64,000 bases of DNA, from contig NC_064035.1 of the NCBI RefSeq assembly GCF_932526225.1, positions 18,341,969-18,405,968 of the forward strand. Direction: 5' to 3'. The stretch comes from Nematostella vectensis (lineage: Eukaryota; Cnidaria; Anthozoa; Actiniaria; Edwardsiidae). The notes beneath the pieces are model-generated. The model was not told where the DNA came from. It saw only the letters and a list, made by a program, of their open reading frames with translations, and ran no database searches. This document shows, in pieces, positions 45,741 through 59,000 of this stretch; the first letter of the stretch is position 1; the number at the start of each line of letters is the position of its first letter. The position numbers and the translations under genes are program-made.

Positions 45741-48700
45741 CTGGAATTGACTGATTTCACGTAGGTAAACCAGAGGGTGGTGAACATGTTGGAATAGTGA
45801 TATTCATGTCATCTCATTAAATAAAAATAAAAACACAACATCCATACAGGAGGAAAGCCTGGGGGCCTCACTCAGAGACTGCATGCATGCATGCAGTGTC
45901 GTGAACATCTAGCCACTGTAAGTCACGTAAACACTGCCACACAAGTAAATTGAGGGTAAAATCACGGCTAATTACATCTGCGTTGAGAGACGTACTCTGG
46001 ATCACTAAGTTAACGTGAGCGACCTAATCAAGAATCAGATCGTGCATGAAGTTAGATAATCACATTAGCTCTATTTGCCGGTTGTACGTGCGTAGTCGCA
46101 CGCTACCCGGCGCTCGCTTGGCCTGGGCGCGTGATCTATTATCCATTTGGTTGTTTGTTGTTTTTGGAGAAGCCATAAGTGCTCTGTTCAGCCGGATGCC
46201 ATATAATACACAAAGTACTTATTTTCTTTAGTGGAATCAAAGCTTGTGCGTGTTGGTTTTTTTTTATCATTAGAAAATAGGGCATGGTGCAGGTGATTGT
46301 TGTTGTGAAACGTCGAAAAGTTGTGACGCGGCAAAGGTAGCGGCTTCTAACATATTTAAAAACACTCTCAACAATACACACAAAACTGAAAACAATACTC
46401 AAAAGTAAAGCTAGTTTTGATCTCGCTATGAACGTTTTCATGCCATCACCCGAGGCGCAAATGAGTTTACTAGCGATATTTAAGAAAGCCGCATGATCGA
46501 AAGGCATCGTATAGCTTCCCACGTACAAACAAGGCACGCCCCCGCAAACAATCACTATCTCGCGTGAAGCAGGCACGAAAAACACCCGCCAATAACACGC
46601 GTCGTACACGCACACGAAGCGTCCACACGTTCAATCAGCGAATGACGTAACGTGTTGTGTCCTTTATTAGTTTCCACACGGGGTACCAATTTAGCGGGCA
46701 ATAACTATCAAACCTCTCACAGTGACAGACTGAACAGCACTGTTCTTTTGTGTGGCGAAGAATCACAAGGGCTCTTGAATCGGGAACAAATAGCTCAAAC
46801 ATACTTGAAGAAATTAAAAAGGCCCATTGATGTGAAAAGCCCCAAACCCTCTATTTCTAGCACGCTAATTGTATATTTGGATGATCTATATTTCCAGTTA
46901 TTTAGTCCAAGCGCGATGAATTACCCTCTGTGCGCTTTACATAGTTACAGTCGTTGCTAGGCCAATTACATCATATAGTCGATAAAAACGATAAGATAGA
47001 TAAAACACGTTTATTAGCTTAGTTGGCTGGATGAGATACTGTGTGTTTTCGACCCTCTTCAGCTGTCTTTATTTCTTTTCCTGACTGTAAACGCCAGCAA
47101 ACAACGCAAAAAGACGCGTTGGAACCACTCACAACCTAATTCTCCAATTTCCTTTGGGGCCTTTGGAACACAAAGACACGCAAAACATAACCAACATTGA
47201 AAAGAAAGTGTACAAAAGACATTGACTTAATCCTATTCAATAGTATTGTACGATTACAAAGAACGATCTCGGCTAATCAGTTTTCGATATTTTCTTTTTC
47301 GAAGCCAATTCTAAACGCATTTGATAATGGGAAAATTTGTACGACGCCTACTGTGTATTTTCAGTGAAGCCCGATACGGTAGTTCGCAATTGAAAAGTGG
47401 GCTAAATTACAAGTGCTTAACACAAATCATGGAAAACGTTGTCAGAGACAATAAATCGTGTTTGTTCACTAAATACGACGGAAATAGCAGTCCATACAAC
47501 ATAAGAGAAGTTTGCGTTGGTTTTGTCTTGTATGGACAATCAGTTAGCTGACTTGGTCTTGTTTCCGTAATAGTCAGTTATCACCGACAACTCGTTACGT
47601 TTATGATACTAAGACCAACGCACTAAGACATTGTTATGGCGAACACGCCACAAACCGGCCATCTCCAACGCTCCTCAAAGTAAACAGGCCCTCTTGAGGG
47701 GCTTTGTAGGCTCAAGCAATTGATGGACTTTAAAGGAGCTTCTCTCTACTGTTTCCGCAGCTCTTGTCTCCATAAGCTAGATGTGATACTGAACGACAAG
47801 ATCTTAACAAGTATTACTTATAAAATTTAATTTTACTTCGCAAGGAGAGAGTTTGATCACCTTGGAGCGTCTTTGAGTTTGTGGTGCATAATGTAAAAAA
47901 GACGATTAGTATTTGAAAAAAAACCTTCATAACCGACGCTGATGCATACCATTTCCTCGAATAGTTTTACCATATATACTACCTCGGATTCAAATTAACG
48001 CTTGTCAAACTACCTCAAACGTTAGACAAAATAAATGTTTTAAAAGATTCCAAATCACCTCATACTTCCATAGTTCAGCTTACCTGGGTAGCTACGGAAG
48101 TATTAAGAGCGAATTTGGCGTAGGATTATTGATAGTGTCAGGAAAAAAAAAACACACACTTTAATTTGGGGCCGAACGGCGACAAAACAAAGTCGTCATA
48201 GTGTTCCTTGAACAGTAAAAATAGAAATTGGGATCTTGAAAGGTAAATCTTAGTACGCTAACATGGCTCAATCCACTGCGCTATTATCAGAGTATATCCT
48301 CGTAGGTACCCCTCCCTCCCCTCCCACGGAAAAATTGTTAGCTTGCGTGAAAGGCTGGTGACTATGGATGGTCTTAGTTTGGTGGCGCACCCTACGTAAG
48401 TGTGGGTTTAGTTATCTTTTGCTTGATCCCTAACGCCATAAATACGGAGAGTAGCTAGGCGTTCTTCTAAGGCAATTAGGACACTAGTAGCACACTGATC
48501 GACGCAGATCCTGCCTGATATGCGATCCTTCCGTTCCGACAATAAGTCTCTATCATGACGATGGAGATTCCCGCCAGAAATAGAGAGGGTAGATGTGTTT
48601 CTAGCATAACAATGCCGCCACTGAAGATTAGCTTAATCGCTCTCTGCCCTAGACTAACAGTCCCTGGACTTCTAATAATCTGTCTTATTGTAACACATAC

Positions 48701-51700
48701 GCAGTATTACCACCATACATCATTCGTGTAGCGTGTTCTAGTTTCAAAGAATTCGTATTTCACCTTGTTTTATTGGCGCTGAAATAAGTAGCTGTCTTAG
48801 CAGAAACCTTTGGGAATATCATTAGAAGATTCCGACTTCGATTAGTACGCGAAGGGCCTCATAAAGTAAAAAAAAGTCTTATAATACATGGCGCGCGTCC
48901 TTTTGGATTAAATGCAAGTGACGCGTTTGGTAGTAATAACATTTTCTAGCCCCGGGACGAAAAAAAAAAGTAAGGCTAATTAAAAAGGTATTTGCGAAGT
49001 AGTTTTAGCAGCCCAACCGTGCCAATATCATTGTTGTATTACCCATACAGATAAAGGGCTAGTCATTTAAACTGTATCAGATCCAGGGTTAGCGACAGCT
49101 GAGGAGAGTCGCCGCTATCTGGCTTCTATTGGCGTCCGCAAGGGGCGATGCTCCGACTTGAATCACACTATTTCTGTCATAGTCTTGTCGGATTATCGGG
49201 AATGGAGTACTGTGAAAAGAGCAGGGCAAGGGGCGGTTGCGCGCGCATATCTATCCTGAGACCCCACCTTTAGCGATCGTTGCCATGACAATGACAATAG
49301 CCCCTATAAGTTGAGGAAAAGACCATCGACAATAAGAAAAATACTCAGTTAAGACATGCACAAAGTTCCAGTAAGGCTGCTGCTACGCCACGTCCTTAAT
49401 TCATTTGTATAACCAGTCACCATACCTTATTAAGTATTGTATCATTTGACAGTACATAATTGGAACTTCTTTGTAAAGGAGTAGTAAGGGAAAATGTTTG
49501 TCCAAGATATCATGAGCAGTCCACCATTACACGCTTTGCTTCTACCATATTGCCACTAACATTTCAAAATGGTGGAGTGTTCGTCATTTCGAAGTTAACC
49601 CTAGAGAGAAATTATTGATTATGTTGATTGCCTTACGTTTTTACTCCCTCAAAAATAAGACTTGCACATGAGCTATGTAGTTATATATCCCCTTGTTTTA
49701 TACAAAAATGAAAACTACTCACAACATATATATAGTCGCATACTTTGTATAACTATCAGCAGGGTTTTGCTAATTCTAAATTGCATAGAGTTCACTTTAA
49801 ATCATCTGAAGCTTGCTAATAAAGACAGAAACAATAATGCTCAGACTCCATATGACAAAAGCCGAAGAAGGATTTACCGCATCCAGTCATACGACAGATT
49901 TACCCTTAAAACACCCATTTAAAAATCGAGGGTATTAAATGGTTATTGGCAAAGTATGTAACAATATATCACAGTTGAACAGTGGAGTTCAAGATAATCA
50001 GAAAATTAAGTTATGGAACCGAAATGAGATTAAGCGAGCGACGAGTGGGTAGGAGAGTAAACGGCTGGCTCTCCTGGGGCTCGAACGCGAAGACTGCATC
50101 GCTTTTAAGGTGAACTAATGAGGAAAACCGTTGGATATTAATATCACGTCTTTTAGTGAGCTGCGCATTGACACATAAAACCATTTACCGACAGAAACAG
50201 TCGAATCTATTAGATTTAAGTGCTGATTTCACCATTGTTTTGCTTCTACGTTTACGCTTCTATTGAATTCTTTTTTTTCACAAGACAGGAAATGCACTGT
50301 CGACGTAATTTGCTATATTATTCTTTACCGACATTTATATCGTGACTACGCTGTGAAAATCTCCCCAACTGGTGCATATTTACCGGTCCAGAAAATTTAT
50401 TAAACCAGCTGAAATACCTAGTTGTAAGACTGCCTTAGTTTAATACTGCGCGCTTGAAGGCAAGAAATTCATCTGGTCCTGTTATTAGGAGGCTAACAGA
50501 CAGCGCCTCCATTGTTAGCGTGTTAATTAACGCACCTCGATCACTAATCTTTTTAGCCCTCACTTCGCACTTTATTCTTTTTCTCGATTCTTCAAAAAAA
50601 GCTAGATTCTCAATCCCACCACCTTCATACAATCCATGCGGATCTTTATATTTTTCATGGGAAAATCATCGTTATTTGTTTCCTTGTTGAAAATATAAGC
50701 CTTGTAAATGAAGGGGAGAAAACGGGAATAGGAAAGAAGAAATAAGAGGACAGCCTGATGGCTGTACAAGGTAATAAAACGCCATGCCTTGCAAATAGTT
50801 TGTAAGATACTCCCGGTGAAGATTCAGTGTACTTCTTATTATCTCGTAAAAATATGCCCGAAGGCCTTTCACAAGCAACAATAGTGTGTTTTGCAGATAT
50901 ATTTTAAGTAAAAAAAAAAAACCTGTTAATCTCGACGCTTTGTTTGAATTCGCATCTACACATTAGCATGGAGTTGATTTGAGCTCAATACCTTTATATT
51001 CAATCTATTAGAAAAAGGACACAAAGATGTCTTGAATATTTGAATATTTCCTGGGTCATTCACCAAATGAACTCGCCGGGGCATCAAATTAAGTCCGAAC
51101 CACTAACATGGCTTTGATGTAACTCGAAACGCTCTTCACAATTCGACTATCACTGATTCCTTAAATATTTATTTGAGAGATGCACCAATTTTCCCTTTTT
51201 GATAGTATAGTTTCATCACAAAAAAGCGCAACACGCGGGAATACGTGCGACAATCGATAACGCGTACGCTAATTTTCGTCATTTTTTCAGTGGAAATCAT
51301 TCGCCTCTTATTACGCTACGGGCGCAAAACCAGAAAAAGTTCATATCATGAAATGTTCATTTTCAAAGATACCAAAAACAAATGATGAAAGTGTCTCGCA
51401 TCGCGAAAAGGCATAATAGATGTCTAGTTAATGCGAATAACAGCGATAAATCACTGGTTTCGATTCAATTTCGAGCGCTAATGAATCTAAGACTCACAAT
51501 CCGCATTTGGGCTTTGTGCAAAGTTTACTCGGGCAGCTATTAAATTCGATACGATCTCTCGCCTCATATCGATGGAGCGTTGCGCTTTTGTTCGCTCGCA
51601 ACTAGTGCCTGGCCGTGACATAGCCTAGCCGGCGGTTGTTTTAAGGAACCTTAGTTCGCGCAGATGTTTGGAGCAGCCATTATTCTCCTTGTTCCGCCCA

Positions 51701-54700
51701 CGGTTAAGATCTGTTCGCTAAGCGAAAAAGGTTCTTCACCCGTACATTGTTAGCAAAACTCTAAAACAACTTCGAATGTTTTACGATAACAATGAGCTCA
51801 AATCAGATAGCGGAATTTTGCGCTAGATTTAAATCATAATTGAAATACTGGGTATTTTTTTTTTACCCAGAGCCTAGAACTCTACGAGTTGACACAAATA
51901 AATAAAATAGTGCTTTTTAAGTTAAACAAGATAGATGGTGGGTTGACGAGTTGCGCAAGTGGTTGATGGTGTTGTCGTGGGTGTTTGCATGGCGCGTGCC
52001 CTCTAGATCGACTGTCAAGCGCTTGCTTTCTCTCTGTACGCAATGTAATATAGAACACTCTCAGCCAAACAAAACCTCTGCTAGTGTCAATACCGCGTGA
52101 GTGTTGTATGCTCACAGAGACCAACACTTCTTTAGAACTCGCGCCCGCGACACACTTTCCTTGACAGTGCCTCCCTCGGTTACAAGCCGACCGGTCTGTT
52201 CATTTAACCTTTTCACAGTTTTTACAAAAGCCGTGCTAATTGCTTCAAAGAAAATCAACGCGCTCCCAATTTAGCGATTGTATGAAGAGCAGTTCAAACA
52301 GCAACAAACGAGACGCCATCATTCGTTAGAACACAAGGGGCGAGCTATATAGATTACTAACCGCTCAAAGCACCTCTGTCAAACCAAATTAAATAAATTA
52401 AATATAATTTAATTAGAACATTCTAATACCCTTAATTTTGATAATTTTCAAAACAAGCCCTCCACGCACAGTGTGTGTCCATTTGATTGAAAAGAACCCT
52501 TGCGAATTGTATTATAACAACATAAGAAATAGCGCTTGCGCCTTTACTGAGCGCCTGTTGCGATTAGAGGGAAACAAAGCGCCAAGCGACTACCCGGAGA
52601 GAGCTAGTAATGCTGTAAATGGGCTTACTAACGACACATCGCCTACAAAGAGTTGTGTCGGCGTACTCGCGCATGCGCAGATCGCTAGATGACAGGTGGA
52701 ACTTCGGGTTTCGCTTCTCTTCTCAATGCCAACCGCCGCCGCTATAATTTAAAATTGAATTAAAGCAATTGTAAAATCAGACAGAAGGCGTTTTGATTCC
52801 AGTGTTTTGGCAATCCGTCTATTTTCTCCTTCGTACTGATGATATGGCCAGTATACAAAGACTATGTTGGCTAAATGATCGCATAAATGATGTCTGATTG
52901 TTTGGGAGGTGACGAAACTTTTAGTTGGACAAAAAAAATGGCGCGTGCTCGCACATCGTTCATTTAGTAAACCCATATCGCTTACAGAAATCTAATTCCC
53001 CAACTACCAACACCCCTATAACGCCCTAAAATAAAAACACACCTCTCGCCTCAGCCCGTTAAAGAGGTCCAACAAAGAGCTCAAGTGTGCGTATTATCAG
53101 CGCGGTTAGTCCGCAATTCAATAACGTCCTTCGCAGAAAAATAGCCACATTTAGAAGCTTTCTTGTTTTCAGAAAGAGACTGTGCCTGGGGTTCCGGGCG
53201 GCCGAAACAATTCAGTGTATGTAAAACTCTGCAATAAATTCAATTTGTGAGTGAGATTAAGTTGTTCAGATAAGCACTATACAAATAGCCGACTCGGTGA
53301 GGGGGGCACTTTTATATTTTTCGATTCCATCATCTCCTTATTAAAAACTGTGTCACGTTTTGCGTTTGATCAATCGAGAGCTGCAGCAAGCGCATTTTTT
53401 CTAAGTTGTAGTTTATTTTAAAAAGACAATAAGTGAGCCATATTAGAAACGACAAGAAAAGCAAGCGCAGTTGCAGCTGCTCTCAGTATATTTTTTCTCA
53501 ACTCGTGTCGGCGACAGAATTTCTAATGCAATCACCTGCGGCAGAGAAACGACAAAAAGATCCATCTAAATCCATGTAGAAATGTCTTTTTTTTAAGTCG
53601 CATCAGAAAAAAAAATTTCAGGAAGCTTTTGTTGGTTAAGTGAAAAATAATATTTTGTCAAAACACGCAACAATCCTTACCTCGGTTAAAATCTAGTGTT
53701 TTTTCGCCATTTCGTTTTTACACGACGCCAACGCTTGGCCGATTGACTTAGTACAATTTTGTTTTTGTTTTTCTTGAATGCGTCATCTCGCGAGCTGTAT
53801 TTGGGTGCGCTTAGAGAAGAATCCTAAACTCGCCTGTTTGCGCTCAGAGTGTTTATAATAGTGGTCGATGCATTCAGTAATAGGGGTCGATATACCTATT
53901 GCGGAAAGGATTTCTCTTAGGGACAGGAAAGTTTTCTAAACATCTCATCGGGCGCATCCGTGTTTTCTGATCCGTGTCTTACCGGCTGGGGTAAGGGGAC
54001 CTGGTACAAAACACAGAAAAACACAGATGACCAGAGCTCTGTCATTAAATGCAATTTATTCACAGGGTAACATTAGCCATTGCCAGGGCCCGGACCAATT
54101 TAGGGGATGACTTAGTGGATAAATAGCTGTTCATTTTGATTTTATCGTTAATATATCAACCCCTTTCCTAATAGTGTGCAGCTGTGGGCGAGAAGACGTG
54201 ACCGTTAGACGGTGAAACTCGCCTTGAAATTCCTAACTCACTTCATCTCACCTTCAAACCGAACAAGACATTCTCAGACCACAGGAAGCCCAAGGTATGT
54301 GAGCTAGCTCCATCTGCGTGCTCTTATGTAAATATGGTCAAATCCTATCGCACTTTGAAAAATCAGAACAACAAAAAGCCCAAAGCCTCGCAAATTACCA
54401 GCAGTTGACAGCCCATTTAAAACGGGCTCCCGACAGAGATAGCAAATCCGAAGAGTTTTATTCTATTTTTCGTCTTCATTCACTGTGAAATGGACGCAGT
54501 CACTATTGAAAAAAAAACACACAGCCATGATCGAAAACTAGTAAGAAAGGCTAAATATAACTACGTCAAATATGTATGGCTCGATCAAATAATATAGACG
54601 AAAGAATACATAAGCCGGAAATATATGTCAAATCAACGTAGAATCAAGCAATAAACTCGTGGACAGTTGAAATGTTCAATTCTACGCAAATTTTGTGTAA

Positions 54701-55690
54701 AACAACGATGAAGTTTTTTTTATCGATTCATAAAAACCGTGGGAAAAAAGGCGAAGGCAACAGCTCTAGCGCTGTTTCACAAATAATCAGTTAACGGGGA
54801 AGAAAATGAAAGCGATGGAGAGGTCCCTGTTACCCACTGAGTTTCGTAATATTTGAGTGAAATACCAAAAGAGTGGAAGAGAATTTAAGTGTAGTTTGTG
54901 TGAATCAGGAGGAAATAGTAGATGGAAGCGATGCGGGCGAGGAGCGAGTGGACAGTCATCAAACCTCTCTCAGTCACCTGTTACGCTACCAACAATACAC
55001 AGCTAACTTATTTTCTTCATACACAATGCCAATTAGGCTGAGAGATGGCGGGTTTCCACGGTTCTCATTGTGTGAAAGCTCGGGATCTTTTCATTTCAAA
55101 CACCAAATTCGCGTCTAATTACACTTGCGAATGACGAAATTCCAGTAAGCAAGCCTATCATAAACCAAAGGGCCAAACTAGGGGGCAACTCTGATGTCGT
55201 TTCCCTTTTTAACCGAGTCCTTTATAAGCGCGAAGGCTGAAGGCTTTTACAGAGCAAACACAGACTTTTGTTATGAGCCTGTAAATTAAATTGCGCCATT
55301 CTAACATTTCAGAAAAAAAGAACTAGGTAAACAAGCTTTTTCAATTTGCCTTTTGTTATGGTGTTTTGAAGAGCAGTTGGAACAAAACACGATCTGTGAG
55401 CGATACGAAAATGAGCGTGTGTGAGTGGGCGCATTGCTTGGCCGAACTTATTGCGTGCCGAGATTCGCGGGAGCTCTGATCTGAGGGTTATAAGATCGCG
55501 CGCGAGGTCACTAGACCACGGGCTACCTCGACACCTACCAAGTACGTTTCACGCATTCGCCACGCGTTGTCACAGAGTGAGTGACTCGGCTGTAGTTTAC
55601 ACTTACTACTTTCATTGTTACGATTGGTCAGAAGAAAGAAAGTGACACTTATAGAATAACGCCTTCAAAGGGCCAATCGCTGCCGACCAC
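45741..55690. other. Gene-poor region upstream of the ETV gene
   Basis: About 10 kb contain no gene that I recognise and few of the MITE and minisatellite families seen elsewhere in the window. The open frames here are short and lack motifs (for example 46139-46615 minus, 46652-46960 plus, 54873-55118 plus). Given the ETS-family transcription-factor gene that follows, this may be a cis-regulatory landscape (inference). A perfect 18-bp palindrome lies at 45879-45896. Confidence 0.4.
45879..45896. repeat. Perfect 18-bp palindrome
   Basis: CTGCATGCATGCATGCAG equals its own reverse complement. It lies about 140 bases after the end of the 38-bp array. It could be a simple GCAT microsatellite. Confidence 0.8.
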
Positions 55691-55696
55691 AATCAC

Positions 55697-55724
55697 CCAA
55701 TCAAAACTCTTAGCGCATATAAAT
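55697..55724 (+). promoter_or_regulatory. Candidate core promoter of the ETV gene: CCAAT box and TATA-like box
   Basis: CCCAATCAAAAC near 55697 is followed about 20 bases later by CATATAAAT (TATA-like, 55718-55724), roughly 300 bases upstream of the start codon at 56025. No strong initiator was seen at the expected distance, so the assignment is tentative. Confidence 0.35.
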
Positions 55725-56024
55725 GAAAGACAGTTGAAAAAGTTTCGAGAATATATGAAATTCTAGGAGAATTTTGGCCTCTACTATAGCGTTTCTCCCC
55801 CACGGTTTTCTTCAAATTGAATTAGTGTGTAACAAACCATAAATTTGGCAAGTCGAAAGTTCGACCAATCCATCATTCGTTATTTGACATCTGAAGATTC
55901 GTTGGTCATTTGACATTTCGATCCAATTGTATTCAATCCCAAGTCTTAGATAAACAGCACTGGCCTTTTAAAGTAACGACTTCAAAGGGTCGTGTGTGAC
56001 AGACTATAGTGTTGGCACCGTAAC

Positions 56025-59000
56025 ATGTACCATCTTCTAGCGACTCATCAACAGTTTGACCAAGAGGTACCACACATGATCCCACAGGTAGACTCTATAC
56101 TCGACTCCTCGCACTTAGCCTGATAACATCTCGCCGGAGGGCCGACGAGCTGACTTAATGATTACTCCCTTGTCTCTATTCAGTTACAGTCGCGAGTATT
56201 GGAGACAAGACGAAAACTCACGAGCTTACAACATCGCAGCAAAAGCGGCCAGAGCCTAACGGTAGATTCACAAGGTAAAGGGCAACCTTGCGACGGAGAC
56301 GAAATAATGACCTCTTCTTATCCCCATTACATCTATATTTCTTTCCTCCACTTATTTCTAGAACTATTTCAAGATTTATCCCAGATGCAGGAACAGTGGT
56401 TGACCGAAGGTAGGATACACAAGTTGCTATTGTGGGAATATCAAAACGCGAATTACGGTAGATATATCACACACTACCAAGTGAATAATTGATGGTGTAC
56501 AAAGGTGTGATGTTGAAAGTATAATTACGAGTTGTGTAATCACACCAAATAGGAGTAAAGCAACTTTATAATTGTTTGAATGCGCTTTTTTAGTTCGTCC
56601 TTTCCACCCCGTGGCGACAGACGAGCAATACGTACCCGAACTAGACAGCTCGCGAGCCCCGAGTAAAGAAGGTAGCGACACCACACATTTTCACTTAGAA
56701 AGTTCAACAGGTCTGCGAAAAACGCAACAGTAACTCTTTTAAAAAAAGCGCGAAGCGAGTTTCCGGCAACATCGATTTCCTTTCCACGCCAGCGCGCGTT
56801 GACCACGATTTACCTAGATCTCATACCCTCCCAAGAGCTGATCGAGAAACAATAATTAAGTTGGATTTCCTCAGTAAATACGCACCTCAGATAGGTTTGG
56901 TATGGAGCATAGCACTCGGGATTAATAGCACCTCTAAGACTCCATGTCGCAATTTCGCGCCCTTCTCGCCCCGAGGCCAAATTTTATTTTCGAGTTATAA
57001 AAGGTAGTAATTCAGCTATCCATAAAATTGGAGTCACGAAGATTCTGGACGAGCGAAGGTTAGCTTCACATCAAACGATCCGCACTGATAAACACAAAAC
57101 CTACTGAAAGTGGCTAAGATTTCAATTTGAGCTGAAATGGACAGGCATCATCTTAATATGTATACACTATACAAAACCCATAATTTTTCTTGACGCTTTT
57201 ATTACAGTTCAGAACAAAAGTCATGATTTTCACTTGTTACCTGAGGATAGTCCCATCCCATTTTTCAATTATGTAAATAGTGCATTCTTTTTTGTTTTGG
57301 GCCATTCATAACGTTATTTTTGTTTTGGAATTGAATAGGCATTTCTTTTTGTCTGAGTGGTTATTTTGCTCGTTTTGTAGGTAACTATGTCACACACGTC
57401 AAGGCCGAGCCTAAAGAACAACCGTGCGAGCCAGTGAACACACAAGAAACAGTACGAACCTTAAACAGCAGCGGCAAGATGGAGAACGATTCAAGTCCTT
57501 ACATGAAGATGATGGGCGACGCGGCCAACACTTCACCGCTAGTTTATAGCTGTGGAACCCAGCCCTCGAGTTTCCACTGCATGAAAAGCTATCGACAACT
57601 TGCTTACGACAATTTAGCGGCCTTCGAGGGAGCCCCACAAACTTATGCTCCCGTGAAACAAGAGCCCATCGACTACAGCACAGCTTCCGATAACCCATAC
57701 GAGCAAGGTAACTTAATTTTTCACTAATTCTGTGCAGGGGGAGTTTCTTTCTGTTCGTATTTCGGCACTACCGTGCATTTTGACAGCGCAATCAAGAAAT
57801 CAGGATGTTTAGGTAGCTAAGGTTTAAGGAAGCCCTGGTATTTCATTATTAATTCAATTTCGTGATAGCCTTTTCGACGAAGAACTTTTTTGTTTCTCTT
57901 TTTTTCCCTCAATTCAGGAAAAATACTAGTGGTCTCAAAAGGAGTATTTTTTTATCATCAGCTTGTATTTAATTCCGATAAGTCGCGATGAATTGTTAAA
58001 GCTCATGCATCAGGTTATTGCCGTAAAGCAAACTTTATCCTAATTCCACAGAATTCTATGCGCTCATTACCAACGAGCCTCGATATTTCCCACGTGCTGG
58101 ATTAACACGGGGCTCTAAACCATCAAATATGAATCCTACTTTGAGCCTTTTCGCCCAAGATCGTTATTTCACGACAGATCCACTAGTTTTCCCAGCTTAC
58201 GTCTCGCGACAGCCATTGGCGGTTAACGTGCAGAGTTCATTTGAATTGTTTTTGTAAAATGGGGGGAAGTTGCAAGTACTCGGAACGATGGAGTGACAGC
58301 TTACTGATTCCTGGTCTTTTTGTTGTTTTCGCCGGCATTTAGAGCGACTCCAAGGCTACGCAAGCGCTTATCACCACCAACCTCATCAACAGCCTGAATG
58401 TTACGGACATCAAACAACCGCTAACGAAGGTAGCAAGCATTCTTTTTCTAAAGAGAATGTCTTTTTTCGTGTGTGTGTGTTTTTTTTTTTTTTTTTTTGC
58501 TCGCTGCAATTAGGCATTTTGATAGCCCCAACTAGCATTAATATTCATATACGACTTTGATTTCATGATAGAGAATTTTAAAATTAATTCTAATTGCTAT
58601 GGAGTATACCAAATGCAAGCTTTTTTGGCTTTCGCTTGCAGATGTTTGGCCTTTTGATTGTAAAATCAGTTTAATATTTCTATGGCAAACTGTTTAACAT
58701 GTGAAACTCTGTCAGCCTCGTCGCAAATCTACAGATGCGTGCCGACTCACAAATGCCATTTCACAAACGAAAAGAACAAAATATAAAAATGTCAGTTGTC
58801 TTAAGGGAGTACAGTATGTATGCTTTTAAGATGCTATCATCTCAATTTGTCTCTTGGCATGAGCAGCAAAGTATAGCCTTAGAGTTTGAAGGAAATTACA
58901 AGTTAATTCGCTTTGCCTAAAACACTATTATTGCTTTCAAATTTAACTCTAGCTTAAACCCAGAATTTACTTCTTTCGCCACTTTGAGCAGCGTTTACAG

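Noticed and set aside
46139-46615. Minus-strand frame of 158 codons with two hydrophobic stretches
   Set aside because: It begins with a non-ATG codon, and no family motif or convincing splice partners were found.
50040-50130. tRNA-like B-box (GTTCGAGCCCC on the minus strand)
   Set aside because: No matching A-box or cloverleaf could be drawn; at best a worn tRNA-derived fragment.
54873-55118. Open frame that might be a 5' exon of the ETV gene
   Set aside because: The first ETV exon at 56025 has an in-frame upstream stop and the expected N-terminal motif, so no further coding exon is needed; this frame shows no family similarity.
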